The notes under the pieces: generated by a model | What the model was told of the DNA's origin: nothing | Databases searched by the model: none | The model's input: only the letters and a program-made list of their open reading frames with translations | Program-made: the position numbers and the translations under genes | Part shown: in pieces, positions 10,218-20,576 of the stretch | Numbering within the stretch: the stretch's first letter is position 1 | Layout: each line of letters starts with the position of its first letter | Source: Paralithodes platypus | Taxonomy: Eukaryota > Arthropoda > Malacostraca > Decapoda > Lithodidae | Direction: 5' to 3' | NCBI GenBank assembly: GCA_032716605.1 | Contig: CM064480.1 | Location: forward strand, 40,040,791-40,104,790 | DNA length: 64,000 bases

Positions 10218-11151
10218 AGATTTGACTTGTAGTTGTTCCTTTGTATGCAGAAAATAATGGCATAATGAGTCTAGATTAGTCACTATGCTATGACAGTGAT
10301 AAAGGTTGCCAGTATTATAATCATGCCTTTATTTTCCTCAAAAGACAAGATGCTTGAGCAGTTTTGACAAGGTTAGCTTCATGTGATATTTACCTTTTAA
10401 TTGGTCCTTTTCTCTTGCATCAAGGAAAATGTATGGCTAATGCATTGAGAAAATTCATGCTTAATGATATGATTGTATGAACAAGGTACAGTACTGTACT
10501 ATTATGTGTTCAGGCTTATCCTTGTAAAGTCAATTCCTATTTCTTATTTGTATGTACAAGCTTGTTTTGGTTTGATTGTTCGCAGTATCTCTGGTGCAAT
10601 TTATGATATCCTGAAAACCTTTTATCTAGAAATGTGTGTGGCTGTTCTTTTATTTGAATGGGGATGTACAATTGCATTAATTTGTATTTACTAACAGGAT
10701 AACTGTGCACCTAACTATCCAAATAAACACAAACAGTTACAGGTTGTATGGCTTGAAGTATGTGCTTATACATGATAACTGAGCTTAATTGTACATTTGT
10801 ACAGAGTAGTCATTATTTACTTAGCATATCCTAGATGTATAAACATTACAGCACATACTAAACAGTGCTACCTCTCAGCATATAGGTAAAATTAACAAAA
10901 TGTTTTATCTGTTCCACAATTATAACCTATTGTTTATCTCTGGTTATAGCTAGATAGATAGATAGATAGATAATACTCCTAACAGTAAATTCACACTAGT
11001 GTTTTATCTGGCAACTGTATTCTGACAATATATTGGGATAATTTTGCTCTGACATGGGTAACTAGATATAAGGTATATTATGTTAAATGACGAATTTTGT
11101 ATAAAATTTTAATTCATAGAGCTGCTAGACCAGGGTTAAATATGATTGACA
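10218..11151. other. No gene seen; (TAGA)n at 10951-10972
   Basis: AT-rich, with no supported frame. The (TAGA)n run could be a relic RTE tail or a plain microsatellite. Confidence 0.5.
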
Positions 11152-11510
11152 CACACACACACACCAGCTGACTCGAGAGGAAGCGGTCCACAGGCTCCAG
11201 CTGATTTCTACTTACATGGTTGCAGGCGGGAGTGAGCTATAATCTATCTCTTATTCATATGTAAAGGGGACTCCAGGGATAAGGATGGTGATAAAAAACA
11301 AGTAAACTTCGGCTGGCAAGTGGGAAATTAGTGACTAATACTAGAGGGTGTGAGTGAATCATCGGAAGAAACCGCACAATATTGTTGTTTCGGCGCGGGA
11401 AGTTCTCGACTCAGTATGGTGGGTAAAAGTATATGTCATATGTAAGTGTATTACCCAGCACAAGAGGCAAGATATTTGGTTCCAGCTACAAGAGGAAATA
11501 GGTGGGGAAG

Positions 11511-12443
11511 ATGGTTAATGAAGGTGACGAGGGGGCTGAGGAAGAGAGGGGTGATAAAGGCGGGAGTGACGAATCGGAGGGAGAGCCGGATTTTCCCGGT
11601 TTCATGAAAACATGGACGGCTGAGGACACTGGAAAATTTTGCTACATGCTATTGAACAAAATCAAGAACTTGGAGGACCGAGTGACCGGCTTGGAGATAG
11701 TTAAGAAGGAAATTGTTACAGAGAATGGTGAGATGAAGAACAGGTTGGAGTTAGTGGAGAGAGAAAAGGCAGTGATAATGACTAGGCTAGACACCAGTTT
11801 CTCTGAAGGTAAAAATACTTGGGGCATGACTAGAGACCAAGTGGTAAAAGATTTAGACAGTGTAAGGACGGCAAACAGTGACGAATTCAGGAAGATAATG
11901 GATGAACAGAAACAACAAGATGTTAGGATAAAGGACCAGGTAAAAAGTATGGTTAAGCAAGGCATCCACGAAAACTCTCAGGCCATCCAGGAAGAAAGTT
12001 GTAGGGCTAACTGCCTCATAATATCAGGGGTGGAAGAAAAGGAGGAACTAGACTGGACAAAACGAAGAGAGAAGGATGAAGGTCGCATCAACAAGATTCT
12101 GGAATCTATTAAGGATGAGGAGGACACCTGGAAGGAGGAAATATCAGACATGTTTAGGCTGGGAAAATATACAAAGGAATACAATAGACTGGTAAAAATC
12201 GAATTTAAGTCAAGAAGGACATGTGATGAAATCATGGCAGTAGCAGCTAGGCTAAAAGGGTTAGAGGGTAGGGACAAAATCTACATCAGGCGGGACATAC
12301 CAGAAGAAGAGAGAAAGAAGGAGGCTGAACTAAGGAAAACCGCCAAAGAGGAAAATAGCAAGAGGATAGAACAAGAAAAGAATATTTTTTTTTACGGAGT
12401 AAGAAAGGGGAAGATTATGAAACTTTCGGTAAAGAGAAACTAA
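11511..12443 (+). CDS. LINE A1 ORF1 protein (coiled-coil nucleic-acid chaperone type)
   Basis: A 310-residue intact frame from ATG 11511 (MVNEGDEG); an in-frame GTG lies 9 bp upstream. It has an acidic N-terminus, then a long Lys/Glu coiled-coil region (about residues 45-155). Next comes an RRM-like segment opening RANCLIISGVEE and containing RLVKIEFKSRR, then a basic C-terminal part (KIYIRRDIPEEE) ending near EKNIFFYGVRKGK. This order matches the LINE-1-type ORF1p layout, a trimeric RNA-binding chaperone that packages its own transcript. A U9 run at 12385-12393 encodes the FF of FFYG, and there the -1 frame runs open into ORF2 (see findings). Function is inferred from layout. Confidence 0.8.
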   Translation: MVNEGDEGAEEERGDKGGSDESEGEPDFPGFMKTWTAEDTGKFCYMLLNKIKNLEDRVTGLEIVKKEIVTENGEMKNRLELVEREKAVIMTRLDTSFSEGKNTWGMTRDQVVKDLDSVRTANSDEFRKIMDEQKQQDVRIKDQVKSMVKQGIHENSQAIQEESCRANCLIISGVEEKEELDWTKRREKDEGRINKILESIKDEEDTWKEEISDMFRLGKYTKEYNRLVKIEFKSRRTCDEIMAVAARLKGLEGRDKIYIRRDIPEEERKKEAELRKTAKEENSKRIEQEKNIFFYGVRKGKIMKLSVKRN

Positions 12444-13266
12444 AAGAAAAAGAGGGTAGGGAACAGACCGCCGCAGATAAGGCACTTGGAACAGGTAATG
12501 GGGGACTAGAAAGTATAAGGATTCTATATAGCAATGTCGATGGGCTAATCTCTAAGAAATTAGAACTAACAGACTTACTCAATACTAAGAAACCAGAAAT
12601 AGTATGTCTCACTGAGACAAAACTAAGAGAGGAACTTGATATAAATCTGCTAGGATGGTCTGAATACAGGATTTGGAGGAGGGACAGAAAATTTTGACAT
12701 GGAGGTGGAGTATGCATCCTTACTAGGAAAGATTTGATTGTGTCTGAGATAAAACTAGAAACTTCAACAGCAGAAGTTTTAGCACTAGAAATTGGTGGAA
12801 ACGAAAAAATAGTGGTGATAGCAGCGTATGTACCTCCCAAGACGAAGACATGGAGTAAGGAGGAGCATAGCCTAATGCGTAAGGAAACAATTAGTGTGCT
12901 AGAAAATATCTTAGCTTCAAAGGATGAAATAGTCATGTGTGGGGACTTTAACTGTAAGGAAGTGAATTGGGAAGAACTTGAACCCAGAACAGGAGAGGAA
13001 AGTTGGGGCTATGAATTTTTAAGTATGGCCATGGAAAATTCTATATACCAACATTTAAAAAGAGTCAACAAGAGTAAGGGGAAGTGATCAACCAGCTAGA
13101 TTGGACCTTCTCTTCACAAGAAGGGAGGAGGAGGTTCAAAGTATTCAGTACCTATGCCCACTAGGAAAAAGCGACCATGCAGTTCTCGACATAGACCTAC
13201 TATTGAAGCATAATCTACCCAAGGAAAGGGAAAAGCACAAGGAAAATCACTGGATGTATTCCAGAA
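12386..13266 (+). pseudogene. LINE A1 ORF2 endonuclease domain, broken
   Basis: The -1 frame relative to ORF1 is open from the U run through a basic linker into the endonuclease: YSNVDGLISKK, ETKLREEL, GGGVCILTR, AAYVPP, CGDFNCKEVNWE and GKSDHAVLDIDL. This apurinic-like endonuclease nicks target DNA for target-primed reverse transcription. No in-frame ATG precedes the domain. Breaks are a TGA after RRDRKF (about 12697) and a frameshift near 13060. The frame is then lost at 13267, where family C tail sequence replaces about 45 bp of family A. Confidence 0.82.
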
Positions 13267-13388
13267 CCATTACGATACTTGTCTAAGTAAAATGGATTGA
13301 TTATAAAGTAACTAAGACAGGACAACACGAGCACTGCTCAATTCCTGTAAACTACAAATAGGTAAAAATAGGTAAATACAACAGAGAC
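13267..13388 (+). mobile_element. Family C LINE 3' tail embedded in A1
   Basis: 122 bp, starting ATTACGATACTTGTC and ending in AATAGGTAAATAC plus AACAGAGACA. It is nearly identical to 21731-21847, where it is the natural 3' UTR of copy C1. The right junction (CAGAGACAGGTGTTATCTG) is the same at both loci; the left one differs. Confidence 0.88.
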
Positions 13389-15405
13389 AGGTGTTATCTG
13401 AAAGTGAGGTAGACAAAAAACTCAAGGCATTCATGGAGATCTATGATACTGGTATAAAAACTTTTGTCTCAAAGTACATTAATAACAGAAAAAAAGGAAA
13501 TCGCAAAGAATGGTTTAACCGCGAATGTAGGCAAGCACAGGAAGCAAAAAACAAAGCCTGGAAAAAGATGAGAAACTGGGATTCGGAAGATAACAGGCAA
13601 AAGTATAAAGAGGAGAGAAACAAATACACAGAAATGAGGAGGAGGTCAGAGGCAAACCATGAGAAAGGGATAGTGGAGAACTATGAAAAGAATCCAAAAA
13701 TGTGTTTTCAAGTTTGTAAACGGCAAAAGGAAGGTAAAAGCCACAATCGTAAAGATTAAAAGTGGAAACAGAATCATAGAAGAGGATACAGAAATTGCGG
13801 AAGAACTAAATAGAAATTTTGCATCAGTATTTACAAAAGAAGGAGAATTCATTGCACCAGAAACCAATGAGATAGGTACAGAGGAAATGCCGGAAGTCAC
13901 ATTTAACAGAGCAGAGCTCACAGACATAATGAGTAAGGTGGATCCAAACAAAGCCGCCGGACCGGACGAAGTATCAGGCTGGATTATAAAAGAAAATGCC
14001 AAGGAACTGAGTATACCATTATATGATATAATGACCAAATCATTGGACACAGGGATAGTACCTACAGAATGGAAAAGAGCAAACATTATTCCTATATTTA
14101 AGGGAGGAAGCAGAGATAAACCACTGAACTATAGACCTGTATCACTATTGAGCATCCTCATGAAGATTCTGGAAGGATTAATAAGGGACAAATGGGTGAA
14201 CTACCTGGAATCCAAAAGATTAATTACTGACCGACAATTTGGATTCAGAGGAGGCAGATCATGTGTAAGCAACTTGTTTGAGTTTTTACTCTAGAGTAAT
14301 AGACACAGTGGACCAGAGGGAAGGATGGGTAGACTGTGCCTACCTAGACTTTAAAAAGGCATTTGACAAAGTTCCACACAAGAGATTGCTGTGGAAATTA
14401 AAACATGAGGGAAAAGTAGGAGACAAACTGCTGAAATGGATGGAGAGCTACCTTAGCGGAAGACAGATGAGAACAACAGTAAGGGGGAAATCGTCAAACT
14501 GGACTCAAATTACGAGTGGAGTACCACAAGGATCTGTCCTAGCCCCAATCATGTTTCTAATATTTGTAAATGACTTACCTGAGGGACTAACAAGCTACAT
14601 GAGCATGTTTGCGGACGATGCTAAGCTACTTAAAACTATCAGAACCCAGGAGGATTGCCTTGAACTCCAAGCAGATTTGCAAAAGATCCATGAATGGAGC
14701 ATCAAATGGAATATGGAGTTCAATGCAGGGAAATGTAAGACTCTATAAATGGGTAAAAGCAAGTACAGACCTAGAAAAGATTATAAACTAGGAAACAAAG
14801 TGATTCCCAAAGCAGAAAAGGAAAAAGACTTGGGGATAGAATTTAAGGATAACATGTCTCCAGAAAGCCACATAAATAAGATAGTGAGAGAATCACTAGC
14901 ACTATTGGCAAATATCAGGATGTCTTTCAATTATCTTAAAGAAAACACCATGAAACAAATAATAACGGCAATAATAAGACCCAGGATGGAATATGCATCT
15001 GTAGTGTGGTCCCCTCACATGAAGAAACATATCCACAAAATTGAGAGGGTACAGAGAGCAGCTACGAGGATGATCCCAGGTTTGGAAAATTTGGAGTACC
15101 AAGAGAGGCTCGAGAGATTGAATCTACCTACACTGGAACAGAGAAGGAAACGAGGACAGCAAATTCAGATATACAAATGTGTTAGAGGTATTGACAAAAT
15201 CGACCAAGAAAACTTCATAGAGAGGGATGGAGGTGAGAGAACAAGAGGTCACAGCTACAAACTGAAAGTGCCTAATAGTAAATCTGATCTGAAAAGTAAA
15301 AGATTTCCTACCAACTCGATTAGTGGGTGGAAAAAATTGCCAGCCGAAGTAGTGTCTGCACCATCAGTGCATAGTTCAAAGCACGGTATGACAAACATAT
15401 CTTAG
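13389..15405 (+). pseudogene. LINE A1 ORF2 reverse transcriptase, broken
   Basis: Encodes the pre-RT region (WFNRECRQAQ) and the RT fingers-palm (NKAAGPDEVSGWI, LNYRPVSLLSI, DRQFGFRGGRSC, YLDFKKAFDKVPH, SGVPQGSVLAP, catalytic FADDAK). The C-terminal part contains RPRMEYASVVWSPH and RVQRAATRMI. Breaks are frameshifts near 13705 (extra G) and 14274 (extra T), a TAA at about 14746 and an altered C-terminus (ending MTNIS). Several intact stretches remain, but no complete protein could be made. Confidence 0.85.
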
Positions 15406-15503
15406 GAGCCGGGAATTAATGAGCATGCGCACACACACACACACACATAGTAGCGTATGTACCTCCCAAGACGAAGACATGGGGTAAGGAGGAGCATAGC
15501 CTA

Positions 15504-15881
15504 ATGCGTAAGGAAACAATTAGTGTGCTAGGAAATATCTTGGCTTCAAAGAATGAAATAGTCATGTGTGGGGACTTTAACTGCAAGGAAGTGAATTGGG
15601 AAGATCTTGAAGCCGGAGCAGGAGAGGAAAGTTGGGGCTATGAATTTTTAAGTATGGCCATGGAAAATTCTATATACCAACATGTAAAAGAGTCAACAAG
15701 AGTAAGGGGAAGTGATCAACCAGCTAGATTGGACCTTCTATTCACAAGAAGGGAGGAGGAGGTTCAAAGTATTCAGTACCTATGCCCACTAGGAAAAAGC
15801 GACCATGCAGTTCTAGACATAGACTTACTATTGAAGTATAATCTACCCAAGGGAAGGGAAAAACACAAGGAAAATCACTAG
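15504..15881 (+). pseudogene. LINE A2 endonuclease C-terminal part
   Basis: Covers MCGDFNCKEVNWEDLEAG through TRREEEVQSIQY and GKSDHAVLDIDL, the last part of the endonuclease with its Asp-Phe-Asn and Ser-Asp-His motifs. It ends at a TAG (15879-15881) where A1 and A5 have TGG. The same TAG is present in A3, which is a shared derived mutation. Confidence 0.85.
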
Positions 15882-17957
15882 ATGTATTCCAGAACCGATT
15901 TCGTAGGACTACGGGATTTTTTCAAGTCACAAAATTGGGATCAGGTGTTATCTGAAAGTGAGGTAGACAAAAAACTCAAGGCATTCATGGAGATCTATGA
16001 TACTGGTATAAAAACTTTTGTCCCTAAGTACATTAATAAAAGGAAAAAAAGTAATCGCAAAGTATGGTTTAACCGCGAATGTAGGCAAGCACAGGAAGCA
16101 AAAAACAAAGCCTGGAAAAAGATGAGAAACTGGGATTCGGAAGATAACAGGCAAAAGTATAAAGAGGAGAGAAACAAATACACAGAAATGAGGAGGAGGT
16201 CAGAGGCAAACCATGAGAAAGGGATAGTGGAGAACTATGAAAAGAATCCAAAAATGTTTTTCAAGTTTGTAAACGGCAAAAGGAAGATAAAAGCCACGAT
16301 CGTTAAGATTAAAAGTGGAAACAGAATCATAGAAGAGGATACGGAGATTGCGGAAGAACTAAATAGAAATTTTGCATCAGTATTTACAAAAGCAGGAGAA
16401 TTCATTGCACCAGAAACCAATGAGATAGGTACAGAGGAAATGCCGGAAGTAACATTTAACAGACCAGAGCTCATAGACAAAATGAGTAAGGTGGATCCAA
16501 ACAAAGCCGCTGGACCGGACGGAGTATCAGGCTGGATTATTAAAGAAAATGCTATGGAATTGAGTATACCATTATATGACATAATGACCAAATCATTGGA
16601 CACAGGGATAGTACCTACAGAATGGAAAAGAGCAAACATTATTCCTATATTTAAGGGAGGAAGCAGAGATAAACCACTGAACTATAGACCTGTATCACTA
16701 TTGAGCATCCTCATGAAGATTCTGGAAGGATTAATAAGGGACAAATGGGTGAAATACCTGGAATCCAAAAGATTAATTACTGACCGACAATTTGGATTCA
16801 GAGGTGGCAGATCATGTATAAGCAACTTGTTGAGTTTTTACTCTAGAGTAATAGACACAGTGGACCAGAGGGAAGGATGGGTAGACTGTGCCTACCTAGA
16901 CTTTAAAAAGGCATTTGACAAAGTTCCACACAAGAGATTGCTGTGGAAATTAAAACATGAGGGAAAAGTAGGAGACAAACTGCTGAAATGGATGGAGAGC
17001 TACCTTAGCGGAAGACAGATGAGAACAACAGTAAGGGGGAAATCGTCAAACTGGACTCAAATTATGAGTGGGGTACCACAAGGATCTGTTCTAGCCCCAA
17101 TCATGTTTCTAATATTTGTAAATGACTTGCCTGAGGGACTAACAAGCTACATGAGTATGTTTGCGGACGATGCTAAGCTGCTTAAAACGATCAGAACCCA
17201 GGAGGATTGCCTTGAGCTCCAAGCAGATTTGCAAAAGATCCATGAATGGAGCATCAAATGGAATATGGAGTTCAATGCAGGGAAATGTAAGACTCTAGAA
17301 ATGGGTAAAAGCAAGTACAGACCTAGAAAAGATTATAAACTAGGAAACAAAGTGATTCCCAAAGCAGAAAAGGAAGAAGACTTGGGGATAGAATTTAAGG
17401 ATAACATGTCTCCAGAAAGCCACATAAATAAGATAGTGAGAGAATCACTAGCACTATTGGCAAATATCAGGATGTCTTTCAATTATCTTAAAGAAAACAC
17501 CATGAAACAAATAATAACGGCAATAATAAGACCCAGGATGGAATATGCATCTGTAGTGTGGTCCCCTCACATGAAGAAACATATCCACAAAATTGAGAGG
17601 GTACAGAGAGCAGCTACGAGGATGATCCCAGGTTTGGAAAATTTGGAGTACCAAGAGAGGCTCGAGAGATTGAATCTACCTACACTGGAACAGAGAAGGA
17701 AACGAGGACAGCAAATTCAGATATACAAATGTGTTAGAGGTATTGACAAAATCGACCAAGAAAACTTCATAGAGAGGGATGGAGGTGAGAGAACAAGAGG
17801 TCACAGCTACAAACTGAAAGTGCCTAATAGTAAATCTGATCTGAAAAGTAAAAGATTTCCTACCAACTCGATTAGTGGGTGGAAAAAATTGCCAGCCGAA
17901 GTAGTGTCTGCACCATCAGTGCATAGTTCAAAGCACGGTATGACAAACATATCTTAG
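15882..17957 (+). CDS. LINE A2 reverse transcriptase, long intact frame (691 aa)
   Basis: Opens with ATG (MYSRTDFVGLRDFF) directly after the TAG that closes the endonuclease piece. It carries the connector (WFNRECRQAQEAK), RT motifs (AAGPDGVSGW, NYRPVSLLSI, FGFRGGRSC, AYLDFKKAFD, SGVPQGSVLAP, FADDAKLLK, EKEEDLGIEF) and the CR1-like C-terminal domain (RMEYASVVWSPH, RAATRMIPGLENL, NLPTLEQRRKRGQ). The end (HSSKHGMTNIS) is shifted relative to A3/A5, which end LGGGN. It has the longest uninterrupted RT frame of family A. It is translatable in principle but has no endonuclease of its own. Confidence 0.85.
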   Translation: MYSRTDFVGLRDFFKSQNWDQVLSESEVDKKLKAFMEIYDTGIKTFVPKYINKRKKSNRKVWFNRECRQAQEAKNKAWKKMRNWDSEDNRQKYKEERNKYTEMRRRSEANHEKGIVENYEKNPKMFFKFVNGKRKIKATIVKIKSGNRIIEEDTEIAEELNRNFASVFTKAGEFIAPETNEIGTEEMPEVTFNRPELIDKMSKVDPNKAAGPDGVSGWIIKENAMELSIPLYDIMTKSLDTGIVPTEWKRANIIPIFKGGSRDKPLNYRPVSLLSILMKILEGLIRDKWVKYLESKRLITDRQFGFRGGRSCISNLLSFYSRVIDTVDQREGWVDCAYLDFKKAFDKVPHKRLLWKLKHEGKVGDKLLKWMESYLSGRQMRTTVRGKSSNWTQIMSGVPQGSVLAPIMFLIFVNDLPEGLTSYMSMFADDAKLLKTIRTQEDCLELQADLQKIHEWSIKWNMEFNAGKCKTLEMGKSKYRPRKDYKLGNKVIPKAEKEEDLGIEFKDNMSPESHINKIVRESLALLANIRMSFNYLKENTMKQIITAIIRPRMEYASVVWSPHMKKHIHKIERVQRAATRMIPGLENLEYQERLERLNLPTLEQRRKRGQQIQIYKCVRGIDKIDQENFIERDGGERTRGHSYKLKVPNSKSDLKSKRFPTNSISGWKKLPAEVVSAPSVHSSKHGMTNIS

Positions 17958-18001
17958 GAGCCGGGAATTAATGAGCATGCGCACACACACACACACACAC
18001 A

Positions 18002-20576
18002 TAGTAGCGTATGTACCTCCCAAGACGAAGACATGGGGTAAGGAGGAGCATAGCCTAATGCGTAAGGAAACAATTAGTGTGCTAGGAAATATCTTGGCTT
18101 CAAAGAATGAAATAGTCATGTGTGGGGACTTTAACTGCAAGGAAGTGAATTGGGAAGATCTTGAAGCCGGAGCAGGAGAGGAAAGTTGGGGCTATGAATT
18201 TTTAAGTATGGCCATGGAAAATTCTATATACCAACATGTAAAAGAGTCAACAAGAGTAAGGGGAAGTGATCAACCAGCTAGATTGGACCTTCTATTCACA
18301 AGAAGGAGGAGGAGGTTCAAAGTATTCAGTACCTATGCCCACTAGGAAAAAGCGACCATGCAGTTCTAGACATAGACTTACTATTGAAGTATAATCTACC
18401 CAAGGGAAGGGAAAAAACACAAGGAAAATCACTAGATGTATTCCAGAACCGATTTCGTAGGACTACGGGATTTTTTCAAGTCACAAAATTGGGATCAGGT
18501 GTTATCTGAAAGTGAGGTAGACAAAAAACTCAAGGCATTCATGGAGATCTATGATACTGGTATAAAAACTTTTGTCCCTAAGTACATTAATAAAAGGAAA
18601 AAAGTAATCGCAAAGTATGGTTTAACCGCGAATGTAGGCAAGCACAGGAAGCAAAAAACAAAGCCTGGAAAAAGATGAGAAACTGGGATTCGGAAGATAA
18701 CAGGCAAAAGTATAAAGAGGAGAGAAACAAATACACAGAAATGAGGAGGAGGTCAGAGGCAAACCATGAGAAAGGGATAGTGGAGAACTATGAAAAGAAT
18801 CCAAAAATGTTTTTCAAGTTTGTAAACGGCAAAAGGAAGATAAAAGCCACGATCGTTAAGATTAAAAGTGGAAACAGAATCATAGAAGAGGATACGGAGA
18901 TTGCGGAAGAACTAAATAGAAATTTTGCATCAGTATTTACAAAAGCAGGAGAATTCATTGCACCAGAAACCAATGAGATAGGTACAGAGGAAATGCCGGA
19001 AGTAACATTTAACAGACCAGAGCTCATAGACAAAATGAGTAAGGTGGATCCAAACAAAGCCGCTGGACCGGACGGAGTATCAGGCTGGATTATTAAAGAA
19101 AATGCTATGGAACTGAGTATACCATTATATGACATAATGACCAAATCATTGGACACAGGGATAGTACCTACAGAATGGAAAAGAGCAAACATTATTCCTA
19201 TATTTAAGGGAGGAAGCAGAGATAAACCACTGAACTATAGACCTGTATCACTATTGAGCATCCTCATGAAGATTCTGGAAGGATTAATAAGGGACAAATG
19301 GGTGAAATACCTGGAATCCAAAAGATTAATTACTGACCGACAATTTGGATTCAGAGGTGGCAGATCATGTATAAGCAACTTGTTGAGTTTTTACTCTAGA
19401 GTAATAGACACAGTGGACAAGAGGGAAGGATGGGTAGACTGTGCCTACCTAGACTTTAAAAAGGCATTTGACAAAGTTCCACACAAGAGATTGCTGTGGA
19501 AATTAAAACATGAGGGAAAAGTAGGAGACAAACTGCTGAAATGGATGGAGAGCTACCTTAGCGGAAGACAGATGAGAACAACAGTAAGGGGGAAATCGTC
19601 AAACTGGACTCAAATTACGAGTGGGGTACCACAAGGATCTGTTCTAGCCCCAATCATGTTTCTAATATTTGTAAATGACTTGCCTGAGGGACTAACAAGC
19701 TACATGAGTATGTTTGCGGATGATGCTAAGCTGCTTAAAACGATCAGAACCCAGGAGGATTGCCTTGAGCTCCAAGCAGATTTGCAAAAGATCCATGAAT
19801 GGAGCATCAAATAGAATATGGAGTTCAATGCAGGGAAATGTAAGACTCTAGAAATGGGTAAAAGCAAGTACAGACCTAGAAAAGATTATAAACTAGGAAA
19901 CGAAGTGATTCCCAAAGCAGAAAAAGAAAAGACTTGGGGATAGAATTTAGGGATAACATGTCTCCAGAAAGCCACGTAAATAAGATAGTGAGAGAATCAC
20001 TGGCATTATTGGCAAATATTAGGATGTCTTTCAATTATCTTAATGAAAACACCATGAAACAAATAATAACGGCAATAATAAGACCCAGGATGGAATATGC
20101 ATCTGTAGTGTGGTCCCCTCACTTGAAGAAACATATCCACAAAATTGAGAGGGTACAGAGAGCAGCTACGAGGATGATCCCAGGTTTGGAAAATTTGGAG
20201 TACCAAGAGAGGCTCGAGAGATTGAATCTACCTACACTGGAACAGAGAAGGAAACGAGGACAGCAAATTCAGATATATAAATGTGTTAGAGATATTGACA
20301 AAATCGACCAAGAAAACTTCATAGAGAGGGATGGAGGTGAGAGGACAAGAGGTCACAGCTACAAACTAAAAGTGCTAAATAGTAAATCTGATCTGAAAAG
20401 CAAAAGATTTCCTACCAACTCGATTAGTGGGTGGAACAAATTGCCAGCCGAAGTAGTGTCTGCACCATCAGTGCATAGTTTCAAAGCACGGTATGACAAA
20501 CATATCTTAGGAGGCGGGAATTAACGAGCATGCTCACTCCCGCAAATACAACTAGTGTAAGTACAACTAGTGTAAG
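18002..20576 (+). mobile_element. LINE copy A3 (family A), 5'-truncated
   Basis: Shares its 5' truncation point and the endonuclease TAG with A2. Unlike A2, its 3' third matches A5: GAAACGAAGTGATTCCC, AGGGATAACATG, and the tail GAGCATGCTCACTCCCGCAA followed by two AACTAGTGTAAGTAC units. The tail is directly followed by family C. Breaks are a lost G near 18305, a lost A near 18602 and a TAG at 19812. Confidence 0.87.
18675..20524 (+). pseudogene. LINE A3 reverse transcriptase, broken
   Basis: The RT region has the same motif order as A2 (AAGPDGVSGW, FGFRGGRSC, SGVPQGSVLAP, FADDAKLLK). It is stopped at 19812 (TGG to TAG in IKWNMEF), then frameshifted near 19928 (one A missing) before the C-terminal domain. 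That domain is intact to its LGGGN end at 20524 and shows the family's normal C-terminus. Confidence 0.83.

Larger units (their letters stand above)
11152..15447 (+). mobile_element. LINE copy A1 (CR1/L2 group, family A), 5'-complete but rearranged
   Basis: Begins directly after an (AC)n tract (11152-11163) with a ~350-bp 5' UTR, then ORF1, then ORF2. ORF2 is interrupted at 13267-13388 by a family C tail. The 3' end at about 15425 runs into another (AC)n tract (15429-15447). Affiliation rests on the CR1-like endonuclease and RT layout: GDFN and SDH motifs, SGVPQGSVLAP, FADDAK, and a C-terminal RVQRAATRMIPGL region. The left half is the only family A copy here with a full ORF1. The right half resembles copy A4 and shares its family C junction, so A1 is a chimera. 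Confidence 0.85.
15448..17999 (+). mobile_element. LINE copy A2 (family A), 5'-truncated, chimeric tandem duplicate
   Basis: Starts inside the endonuclease at TAGTAGCGTATGTACCTCCC straight after (AC)n, exactly where A3 starts. It ends in the same GAGCCGGGAATTAATGAGCA plus (AC)n as A1. Diagnostic bases match A3/A5 up to about 17.22 kb and A1 after about 17.35 kb. The A1-to-A2 and A2-to-A3 spacing is 2,552-2,554 bp. Confidence 0.88.

Noticed and set aside
13441..16639. Minus-strand frames of 60-146 codons inside the LINE copies (Ser/Phe-rich)
   Set aside because: They recur identically in every copy opposite the RT gene and show only the complement of Lys/Glu codons, so they are shadows.
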